Positions 17,801 to 23,670 of a DNA stretch of 33,671 nt are shown piece by piece; position 1 is the first letter of the stretch; every line of letters begins with the position of its first letter. The DNA is from a virus: positions 1 to 33,671 of IMG/VR virus record IMGVR_UViG_3300043464_003309. The stretch is one strand, 5' to 3'. Below the pieces are notes generated by a model, which was given only the letters and a program-made list of their open reading frames with translations, was not told the origin of the DNA and ran no database searches. Made by a program: the position numbers and the translations under genes.

Positions 17801-18799
17801 CTACGTAAGTTCTTGGTTGGATTCCAAGGTGGATTTGAAGGTCAATGGCCAGCAATTCCAATCAATATAGGTAGTGATATTACCGCTGGTAATACACAAG
17901 GTCTAGATTGTACAAACATCAATAGTCCAGGTAGTATTGCTTATAAACAAGCAATTGCTGCTCTAGGTAATGCTGATGAATTTGATATCAATTTGATCGT
18001 ATTGCCTGGTATCTTCTGTGAACAACACAGCTATGTAACTGATATTACAATCGATATGTGCGAAGCTCGTGGCGATTGTTTCTATATCATGGATAACATT
18101 GTGTTCCCAGCAAGTAACCAAACCGTTGGATTGATTGATGCCGCTGTCAACAGCGTAGCAACAATTGATAGTAACTACGTAGGTACATATTATCCATGGG
18201 TTAAGATCCTAGATACAAATACCAACAAGGTTATCAGTGTTCCACCTTCAGTAGTATTGCCAGCAGTATATGCTGCTAACGACAATGCTGCTGCCGAATG
18301 GTACGCACCAGCTGGTCTAAATCGTGGTGGTATTCCAACCGCAGTACAAGTACTTGATCGTTTGACACATAGTGAACGTGACACCTTGTATGAAGGTCGT
18401 GTAAATCCAATCGCAGCATTCCCTGGCCAAGGTATTTGTGTATGGGGTCAAAAGACTCTACAAATCGCCCCAAGTGCTTTGGATCGTATCAATGTTCGCC
18501 GCTTGTTGATCAACTTGAAGAAGTTTGTCGCAAGTTCAAGCAACTACTTGGTATTCGAACAAAATGTTGCTTCTACAAGAAATCGTTTCTTGAGTATCGT
18601 AAATCCTTACTTGGAGTCTGTACAACAACGTAATGGTATCTACGCTTATCAAGTTAAGATGGATGAACAAAACAATACTCCTGACCTAATTGATAGAAAT
18701 ATCCTATATGGTCAAATCTTCATCCAACCAACTAGAACTGCTGAATTCATTATCCTTGACTTCAACATACTTCCAACGGGCGCTCAATTTTCTTCCTAA
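14861..18799 (+). CDS. 18: Tail sheath protein (gp18-like), enlarged
   Basis: This would form the contractile tail sheath that drives the tube through the host envelope. The first 110 residues match the family (VSPGVFTRENDLSG, a run to FFPARMTEVAMLEQRFG, YGPYTAKEYLIQQG, VVRIGG). From about 1110 onward the conserved domain is clear: YPWVKILDTNTNKVISVPPS, AAAEWYAPAGLNRGGI, LYEGRVNPIAAFPGQGI, VWGQKTLQ, NVRRLLINLKKFV and the final AEFIILDFNI. At 1312 residues it is twice T4 gp18 (659). The extra length lies between about 120 and 1000 and is a Ser/Thr/Asn/Gly-rich, beta-type sequence without recognisable domains, probably external decoration. Codon choice is strongly biased (CTA and TTG for Leu in the C-terminal part), as in the capsid gene, which fits very high expression. 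Confidence 0.92.
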   Translation: MPIQEGGRFSPEQNIVSPGVFTRENDLSGLAQGVANIGGAIVAPFSDGPAFFPARMTEVAMLEQRFGVADGVYYGPYTAKEYLIQQGVVTVVRIGGLTGYWQKNPLVVYAEPGYWNRNSDLGALTTSSFMYLDSDNYTSNLILEYSSSTLASSQTGIRGVTPSGTISSSINVQRATNTEIEQFLVSINWPNASNSSTLSASLAASGSKGKLFKIATTRNSYIFSASVVQQGLKVQPPGGSSEYVLANFDYDKSIIQTYISASVGSTKYVLWATSNYLVSTRPYYSYLTASYTLSGNDVTYGLVFGRYAANNDLNFSTASISSSKSNALFVYRHDTSRLRLNGVVNGKFAPKAAVSNYPAGYNGTGGSLSGSVLYAGKQVNLGTVTTTNSSGANTYLFRRISGSTPASGVFAGYYYLSSSVQNQDVSPEVKISTAFNESSETVAYFSASMTSSAKISLDYDTTTFDVNGTLSLYSASVKSIRSSTSCGSSLQFLGLVGGAYGDFNGTFTSQDNSGGDPCNPNTSARTKMVLAVLNNTQNGSTQFNNRYEVFGFDTSTLSQLTSSVFPYKGLINPNENTYQLILKYNFANDDGTTSAGTYGYYDFTLNESDNNYIANVFGFDPTAGNPAKQVAGQKVEAAYNYLLFNDSIQRFIAEKTRPSAEGGGWKLYAKTAPETGFAVGEPLKFVDQYSTNLNAGDSQFGITNAYTPWIYSQKIAPFKGSADAASTPTKFQLFKVHTLSDGTLSNKKYKIEISNVKLAGTVPGSDWGSFTLAVRAYSDTDKRPKYLEIYQNLNLNPESANFVARRIGDRYAYITFAGKIIEFGTYTNLSQYIRIEMADGLYPEVSVPYGFESYSTPVAGTLADIIPPVRYSKASIWSLAPGKYASGTVFNDVPQADDELVSLYPTSSANVGVYNDTYQYFKPLPSSVNGINIDFDLEDKTWGTDSAKFYANGTGSLLSPTLSGSIPSNYDPVNESTYVKLRKFLVGFQGGFEGQWPAIPINIGSDITAGNTQGLDCTNINSPGSIAYKQAIAALGNADEFDINLIVLPGIFCEQHSYVTDITIDMCEARGDCFYIMDNIVFPASNQTVGLIDAAVNSVATIDSNYVGTYYPWVKILDTNTNKVISVPPSVVLPAVYAANDNAAAEWYAPAGLNRGGIPTAVQVLDRLTHSERDTLYEGRVNPIAAFPGQGICVWGQKTLQIAPSALDRINVRRLLINLKKFVASSSNYLVFEQNVASTRNRFLSIVNPYLESVQQRNGIYAYQVKMDEQNNTPDLIDRNILYGQIFIQPTRTAEFIILDFNILPTGAQFSS

Positions 18800-18823
18800 T
18801 CTAGGTTAAAGAAAATTAAACAG

Positions 18824-18853
18824 AACCCCGCTTAGAAATAAGCGGGGTTTTTT
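18824..18853 (+). terminator. Rho-independent terminator after the sheath gene
   Basis: The stem AACCCCGCTTA (18824-18834) pairs perfectly with TAAGCGGGGTT (18839-18849) around a GAAA tetraloop, followed by a run of six T (18848-18853). It lies 24 bases after the sheath stop and is one of only two strong intrinsic terminators seen in the window. It would end the sheath transcript and separate it from the small genes that follow. Confidence 0.93.
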
Positions 18854-18865
18854 GTTTGATCGGTA

Positions 18866-18873
18866 TATTTATA
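18866..18873 (-). promoter_or_regulatory. TATAAATA octamer on the minus strand, just before a plus-strand start
   Basis: The plus strand reads TATTTATA here, which is the T4 late promoter word on the minus strand. It lies three bases before the ATG of the next plus-strand gene, and the same placement is seen before the gene at 28281. Transcription leftward from here would be antisense to the sheath gene. Either it is a weak antisense late promoter or the AT-rich word has another use near start codons. The assignment is tentative. Confidence 0.25.
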
Positions 18874-18876
18874 TTT

Positions 18877-19167
18877 ATGATACTATTAACACGAATCGTT
18901 GAGGATTTAACTAACCCACAAGTTAAAAACGCCGTAGATCCATCTCTTTTAAAGTTAATTGACAAGGTAATCGATGACACAAATGTTTTGGTAGTTAATA
19001 ACTTAAAAATGGTAAAGGATATTTTATCAAAAGAACCAATTGATAAGGCTAGATTAGACGTTGCACTAAGCAATTATAAACGTTATTTTAATAGAGACAA
19101 TGGCGGCACACCTGAAGTGATTCGTGGTATGACAATGCAAAATAAACTAGACGAGTTATCAAAATGA
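18877..19167 (+). CDS. Small helical protein of unknown function, possible packaged protein
   Basis: The 96-residue protein is not recognised. The ATG at 18877 is chosen over an in-frame TTG at 18856, which would place the start inside the terminator's T tract. The protein is mostly helical and amphipathic, with many Lys, Asp and Val and no cysteine. Its first ten residues, MILLTRIVED, resemble the leaders of the genes at 19164, 19618, 20375 and 28281 and contain I-V-E, which fits the cleavage rule of T4-type prohead proteases, although the match is the weakest of the set. It follows the sheath terminator and overlaps the next gene by four bases (ATGA at 19164). In T4 the tail tube gene follows the sheath gene; this protein is too short and dissimilar to be the tube. 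Confidence 0.65.
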   Translation: MILLTRIVEDLTNPQVKNAVDPSLLKLIDKVIDDTNVLVVNNLKMVKDILSKEPIDKARLDVALSNYKRYFNRDNGGTPEVIRGMTMQNKLDELSK

Positions 19168-19598
19168 TTAGTTTAAACAACATTTTAAATGAAGTTTTAT
19201 CTGAGTCTGATCCAAAAGTTGGAACTGGTAAAAAACCAAAAGGATCTGGTAGAAGATTGTATACAGATGAAAATCCGAAAGATACGGTTAGAGTAAAATT
19301 TAGAACATCACAAGACATTAAAGATACACTAGCTAGTAGTAGTTTTAAATCAAAAAGTCACAAAAGACAATCTCAAATTATAAATCTTATACATCAGAGA
19401 GTTAGAGCAGCTTATCAAAATGCTAAAGATCCAAATGTTAAAAGTAGGTTGAAAAGTGCTTTAGACTATGCTATACAACGTAAAGAGGCATCAAAAGCAA
19501 AAACAATAAAATTAAATAAAGAAACATCCAATCCAGAATCTGGTAAATCATCTCCATATGGTTCTGGATATGGGGTGGTTAAAAAAACAAACAAATAA
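19164..19598 (+). CDS. Basic protein with capsid-targeting-like leader
   Basis: This 144-residue protein is strongly basic, rich in Lys, Arg and Ser, and opens with MISLNNILNEVLSE, the leader shared with the next two genes. L8-N9-E10 fits the L/I-x-E cut rule of the prohead protease. The body contains RRLYTDENPKDTVRVKF (29-45), then helical segments ending near 122, and a loose Ser/Gly/Lys tail. From memory the YTDENPKDTV region resembles a small phage domain of unknown function (DUF5824-like), but this is uncertain. Basic, leader-bearing proteins are what T4 packs beside its DNA as internal proteins, so a DNA-associated virion protein injected at infection is a reasonable inference. The start overlaps the previous stop by four bases. 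Confidence 0.72.
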   Translation: MISLNNILNEVLSESDPKVGTGKKPKGSGRRLYTDENPKDTVRVKFRTSQDIKDTLASSSFKSKSHKRQSQIINLIHQRVRAAYQNAKDPNVKSRLKSALDYAIQRKEASKAKTIKLNKETSNPESGKSSPYGSGYGVVKKTNK

Positions 19599-19617
19599 TT
19601 TTATACCAATTATCAAA

Positions 19618-20391
19618 ATGATCAGTTTAAACGATTTATTATTAGAAGCTAAACTTCCTCAGAGCGAGCAAGATATGGATCTTTATGCTCGTAAATACAA
19701 AAAAACAATAGATTATTTACGTACCAAGAACAAAGTACTATTGCTTACAACCAGTAATAGATGGAGTGGTCACAAAGACGATATCGCTAAAAGCACACAA
19801 TTAGCAATTAAAATACAAGAATTATTAGGTAAAGAAAAAGTAACTTTAATTGATACAACCAAGTTAAACATATTTCCGTGTGAGGGTAACGTATCATCTA
19901 AATGGGGAAATCATTGTGGCACCAAAGATTCATCATTAAAAGATAAAGAAAAAAATCCCACAGGTCAACATCGTTGTTGGGCTAGTATTAATAACAAAAA
20001 TGATGAATTATGGAAAATAAGTAAAGAGTTATTTGAAAGTGATATCGTTTTATTTTTTGCTAGTGTGAGATGGGGTCAAGCCAATGGTTTTTATCAAAAA
20101 TTGATCGAAAGATTGACTTGGATTGAGAACCGACATTCTACTTTAGGTGAAAGTAATATAGTAAAAGATATAGATTCAGGATTTATTGCTACTGGTCAAA
20201 ATTGGAATGGTAAAGATGTTACACAAACACAAAAAGAAGTACTTCAGTTTTTTGGATTCAAAACACCAGATCAATTATTTTGGAATTGGCAATTTACAGA
20301 TAATGCTCTTGATGAAACAAAGAGTTCTTACAAAAAAGCAATTCCTGTATTCGATAAAACATTTTTAAAACCATATGATAAGACTAAATAA
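19618..20391 (+). CDS. Flavodoxin-fold NAD(P)H-dependent reductase-like protein with capsid-targeting-like leader
   Basis: The start is set at 19618, not the in-frame ATG at 19558, because only the internal start gives the leader MISLNDLLLEA found in neighbouring genes and avoids overlap with the upstream gene. The 257-residue protein then resembles the NADPH-dependent FMN reductase/flavodoxin-like group: strand and loop VLLLTTSNRWSGHKDDIAKS (phosphate-binding position), a following LIDTTKLNIFPCEG, and DIVLFFASVRWGQANGFYQKLIERLTWIENRH, which matches the helix after the second flavin loop. Cysteines near the middle (FPCEG, NHCGT, HRCWA) are notable. L8-L9-E10 fits the protease cut rule. It may be carried in the head. 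The reaction and substrate are unknown. Confidence 0.75.
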   Translation: MISLNDLLLEAKLPQSEQDMDLYARKYKKTIDYLRTKNKVLLLTTSNRWSGHKDDIAKSTQLAIKIQELLGKEKVTLIDTTKLNIFPCEGNVSSKWGNHCGTKDSSLKDKEKNPTGQHRCWASINNKNDELWKISKELFESDIVLFFASVRWGQANGFYQKLIERLTWIENRHSTLGESNIVKDIDSGFIATGQNWNGKDVTQTQKEVLQFFGFKTPDQLFWNWQFTDNALDETKSSYKKAIPVFDKTFLKPYDKTK

Positions 20392-21409
20392 CATTTTAAG
20401 TGAAGTAATACAAGAAGGTGGTGCCGGAGGTCATATGGCACATCCATTTGATTTTGTAAATACCGGTGCTAAATTAGTAGATGTATTTGCGAAATCAGTA
20501 AAGTCTTTGAAGCAAGGTGCCGGTAGTGTAAAGATTGATGGTGTTAATGCAAGTATCCGTATGATAAACAGCCAATTTGTAATGGATCGTGGATCAGCAA
20601 AACCACTTGATATTAAGGGCATGAGACCCGAAGATTTGCCAAATAGATTTGAACCAGGTCATGGATTTATTAATATTGGAACTAAAGTAATCAATATTTT
20701 CGATGAAGCGATTCCAAGTACCAAATCCGAATTAAAAAAGTTGGGCTTGTTGAACAATCCAAATATATTGTTTAATATTGAATATGTAGAAGGTACAACA
20801 AACGTAGTTGGTTATGGTGATATTGGAAACTTTTTAGCAATTCATGGCTTAAAAGAGATCAAACCAAAGACATTTGGTAAGGATGGTAGTGTAAAATCCC
20901 GTGTTGCTGTTGAAATACCGTATGATAAAGCGGCAATGCAGTCCTACATCAATAAATTAAATAAGGTTGCAATGAAATATGGATTCAAAGTACTAGGCAG
21001 TGTCGGCACATCATTTAAATCGGATCCAAATTTGGCCAAAGTATTGAGAGAACCAGTAACATTATATCCTACAGAAGTTGCTGAAACCAAGTCATTAAAA
21101 GACTGGTTAAAAAATGTAAAAATCAATCTTCCACTTATCACCCGTGAACAATTTATTAATGCTTCAAACAGCAAAAATATTACGCAAGATTTTGCCGGTC
21201 AAGACGTTCAAAAGATTATAAATGATACCATTGTTTATTTAGCCACTATCAAATTAGGAGATGAAGTATTAAAGAATGCTACTAGTGAGATTGGTGACTT
21301 AGATAAACATGAAGGAATCGTGGTTAGAGATCCAAATATTTATAACAATCCTTTCAAAATTACAGGAAGTTTTATTATAAAAGGTTTGGAAAGTAAGTTT
21401 AAGAAATAA
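20375..21409 (+). CDS. Nucleotidyltransferase-fold RNA/DNA ligase-like protein with capsid-targeting-like leader
   Basis: The 344-residue protein opens with MIRLNNILSEVIQE and then GGAGGHMAHPFDF, a start I recall from unannotated marine phage proteins. The motifs follow the covalent nucleotidyltransferase (ligase/capping) order: SVKIDGVNASIR at about 49-60 as motif I (K-x-D-G with the lysine that would take AMP), ILFNIEYVEG near 130-140 as motif III, EGIVVRD near 313-319 as motif IV, and FIIKGLESKFKK at the C-terminus as motif V. An ATP-dependent ligase or adenylyltransferase activity is therefore likely, but the nucleic acid substrate is not clear, and no OB-fold domain is seen after motif V. 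It overlaps the reductase gene by 17 bases. L8-S9-E10 fits prohead protease cleavage. Confidence 0.75.
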   Translation: MIRLNNILSEVIQEGGAGGHMAHPFDFVNTGAKLVDVFAKSVKSLKQGAGSVKIDGVNASIRMINSQFVMDRGSAKPLDIKGMRPEDLPNRFEPGHGFINIGTKVINIFDEAIPSTKSELKKLGLLNNPNILFNIEYVEGTTNVVGYGDIGNFLAIHGLKEIKPKTFGKDGSVKSRVAVEIPYDKAAMQSYINKLNKVAMKYGFKVLGSVGTSFKSDPNLAKVLREPVTLYPTEVAETKSLKDWLKNVKINLPLITREQFINASNSKNITQDFAGQDVQKIINDTIVYLATIKLGDEVLKNATSEIGDLDKHEGIVVRDPNIYNNPFKITGSFIIKGLESKFKK

Positions 21410-21410
21410 A

Positions 21411-21418
21411 ATAAATAC
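21411..21418 (+). promoter_or_regulatory. Late-promoter-like ATAAATAC
   Basis: The word ATAAATA lies directly after the ligase-like gene and ten bases before the ATG at 21428. It matches seven of the eight T4 late promoter positions. The short distance would leave only a few bases of leader, and no ribosome binding site is visible, so either the mRNA is nearly leaderless or the motif is fortuitous. Confidence 0.4.
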
Positions 21419-21427
21419 ATATTTGTT

Positions 21428-22075
21428 ATGAAAAGAGCATTAGGTAAAAGCAATCTTGATATTGTTAAAGATTATGTTGATGGCGTTCGTCCATTCGTCC
21501 AAGTAGGATATGATTCTAATTTGGAAAATTCAACCCGTAAAGAAGGTGAAGAGTGGGAGGATGGTCAAGGACGTAAATGGGTTTGGAAAAATGGTAGTAA
21601 ACGTAGAGTTTCAAAACGTGCAACTCTTGTTATAGAACAAAGATGTACGTGTTGTAATATGGATGTTAGATGGGGCAGTTATTTGGATGATCGTGTTTGG
21701 CCAAAAACACAAATGTGTTATGAGTGTTTTACCAATGAAGAAACTCGTCTAAAAACTCTTGGTATTTGGGATACATTTAATAAAATCCGTGAACTTAAAA
21801 ATGTAAGATCCGCATTGCAGGATTACAAACGAAAGTTTGAAGAAACAAAAAGCTGGTGTGAACAAAATCATGGTAAACCAATTGAATTTTCAGAAGAAGA
21901 TGGTTCAGTTGAACGTTGGAGTGGTGCTGAAAACTTTTCAAAAGTATTAGAAGATGTTACCAAGGATTTAGAAGCTATCAATGAAAGATTATCAACGATA
22001 GACGCGGAGATTGTGGAATTAGAAACAAAATATGAGTCAGCCAAACTTAAGAGAGATAATAAAAATAGAGTATAA
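21428..22075 (+). CDS. Zinc-ribbon coiled-coil protein next to terminase; candidate small terminase partner
   Basis: This 215-residue protein is not firmly recognised. A four-cysteine zinc ribbon is visible (CTCC, then CYEC about 25 residues later, RCTCCNMDVRWG and MCYECFTNEE), preceded by EEWEDGQGRKWVWKNGSKRR, which resembles a short beta segment before a zinc ribbon. The last 100 residues are charged and form a likely coiled coil (ALQDYKRKFEETKSW, then ITKDLEAINERLS-type heptads). It ends inside the large terminase gene with a 44-base overlap. Position and coiled coil suggest it could be the small terminase subunit (gp16 role, DNA recognition and ATPase stimulation), but the T4 gp16 sequence pattern is not evident and the zinc ribbon is not typical of it. 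Confidence 0.7.
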   Translation: MKRALGKSNLDIVKDYVDGVRPFVQVGYDSNLENSTRKEGEEWEDGQGRKWVWKNGSKRRVSKRATLVIEQRCTCCNMDVRWGSYLDDRVWPKTQMCYECFTNEETRLKTLGIWDTFNKIRELKNVRSALQDYKRKFEETKSWCEQNHGKPIEFSEEDGSVERWSGAENFSKVLEDVTKDLEAINERLSTIDAEIVELETKYESAKLKRDNKNRV

Positions 22076-23645
22076 GAAGTGTATTGAGGATCCTATATAC
22101 TTCATGAAGAAGTATGTGAAGATTCAACATCCTATACGTGGTACCGTTGGGTTTGAACTATATCCATTTCAAGAAGAAGCTTTACAAGACTTTGTTGACA
22201 ATCAATTAAACATCGTTCTTAAAAGCCGTCAGATGGGTATTAGTACTCTTACTGCCGCTTATAGTTTGTGGTTGATGACGTTCCACAACGACAAGAACAT
22301 TCTTTGTATTAGTATTACTCAAGAAACCGCAAAAGAAATTGTTACCAAAGTACGTTTTGCTAATGACAACTTACCAAGTTGGCTTAAGGTACCTTGTGTA
22401 GAAGACAATCGTTTATCATTACGTTTAAAGAATGGATCTCAAATTAAAGCGGTATCATCTGCTGGTACCGCAGGTCGTTCATCAGCACTATCATTACTAA
22501 TCATAGACGAAGCTGCATTTATTGATGGTGTTGAAGAAATATGGTTATCTGCTCAATATACATTGAGTACTGGTGGTAGAGCTATCGTGTTGAGTACTCC
22601 AAATGGTGTTGGCAATTTCTTTCATAAAACATGGGTTGAAGCTGAAGCAAATCAGATTTCTGGTAAAGGGGGATTCAACACAATAAGACTTCCGTGGCAT
22701 TTACATCCAGATCGTGATCAATCTTGGAGAGATAAACAGACCGAATTATCCGGTGTAAAAGGTGCAGCACAAGAATGTGATTGTGACTTTAGTACATCTG
22801 GTAATCAGGTTGTTGCAGTTGATATTCTAGAGTTTTATAAACAAACATATATAAAAGATCCAGTTGAAAGACGCGGTAACAATCAAGATATGTGGATATG
22901 GTCATATCCTGACTATAGTAAGAACTATATAGTTACTGCGGATTGTGCAAGAGGTGATGGTGGAGATTTTAGTTCGTTTCACGTATTTGATGTTGAGTCA
23001 TTGGAACAGGTTGCTGAATATAAGGGTCAATTAACAACCAAAGATTATGGTAATTTGCTTGTTAGTATAGCCACCGAGTATAATAATGCATTGTTGGTGA
23101 TAGAAAATAATAACGTTGGTTGGGCTACAATACAACAGGTTGTTGACAGAAATTATCAAAATACATTTTATAGCGCGTCTGATTTAACAATAGTCGATGT
23201 TGAAAGAACTTATACAAATAAACTCAATACTGCCGATAAAAAATTAGTAGCTGGTTTTACTACCACTACAAAAAATAGACCATTGATGGTTAGTAAATTG
23301 GAATCATTATTTAGAGAAAAAAGTATAATAATTCATTCACTTCGATTGTACGAAGAATTGAATGTATTTATTTGGAATGGTCCAAAAGCAGAGGCTATGA
23401 AAGGTTATAATGATGACTTAGTGATGTCATTGGCAATTGGATTATGGGTTAGAGAAACGGCTCTTAAATTGAGAAACGAACAAATACAATATAATAGACA
23501 AATGTTGTCTGGAATCAACAAAGTAACCAGTATACACAATCAACCATTGTTAACAAAACCATTTGGTCAAGCATCTGAATCTTGGGATTTCAGTCCCAAT
23601 GCCAATGTAAACGGCAAAAAAGAAAGCTTAAAATGGTTGTTATAA
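22032..23645 (+). CDS. 17: Terminase large subunit (gp17-like)
   Basis: This is the packaging motor that pumps DNA into the prohead and cuts the concatemer. The ATPase domain has Walker A KSRQMGIST (64-72), Walker B LLIIDEAAF (155-163, D159 and catalytic E160) and the coupling motif LSTPNG (187-192). The C-terminal RNase H-fold nuclease shows D304 (VTADCARGDGGDFS), E358 (LLVIENNNVGW) and D461-D462 (GYNDDLVMSL). At 537 residues it is slightly shorter than T4 gp17 (610). The chosen start lies 44 bases inside the zinc-ribbon gene; later in-frame ATGs would remove part of the family's N-terminal FxxxYVKIQHP region, so the upstream start is kept. Confidence 0.96.
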   Translation: MSQPNLREIIKIEYKKCIEDPIYFMKKYVKIQHPIRGTVGFELYPFQEEALQDFVDNQLNIVLKSRQMGISTLTAAYSLWLMTFHNDKNILCISITQETAKEIVTKVRFANDNLPSWLKVPCVEDNRLSLRLKNGSQIKAVSSAGTAGRSSALSLLIIDEAAFIDGVEEIWLSAQYTLSTGGRAIVLSTPNGVGNFFHKTWVEAEANQISGKGGFNTIRLPWHLHPDRDQSWRDKQTELSGVKGAAQECDCDFSTSGNQVVAVDILEFYKQTYIKDPVERRGNNQDMWIWSYPDYSKNYIVTADCARGDGGDFSSFHVFDVESLEQVAEYKGQLTTKDYGNLLVSIATEYNNALLVIENNNVGWATIQQVVDRNYQNTFYSASDLTIVDVERTYTNKLNTADKKLVAGFTTTTKNRPLMVSKLESLFREKSIIIHSLRLYEELNVFIWNGPKAEAMKGYNDDLVMSLAIGLWVRETALKLRNEQIQYNRQMLSGINKVTSIHNQPLLTKPFGQASESWDFSPNANVNGKKESLKWLL

Positions 23646-23648
23646 ATA
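23641..23648 (+). promoter_or_regulatory. Late promoter TATAAATA before the portal gene
   Basis: A perfect match to the T4 late promoter octamer TATAAATA overlaps the terminase stop codon (23643-23645) and lies 22 bases before the portal ATG. Late transcription from here would begin around 23655, leaving a short leader that contains GGCGG (23660-23664) as a possible weak ribosome binding site. This is the best single-copy late promoter match in the window. Confidence 0.65.
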
Positions 23649-23670
23649 CTTATATATATGGCGGTAAAAT

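Noticed and set aside
18856-18876. TTG start for the small gene after the sheath
   Set aside because: It would begin three bases after the terminator's T run; the ATG at 18877 fits the shared leader pattern.
19558-19617. Upstream in-frame ATG for the flavodoxin-like gene
   Set aside because: It would overlap the previous gene and hide the MISLNDLLLE leader shared with neighbouring proteins.
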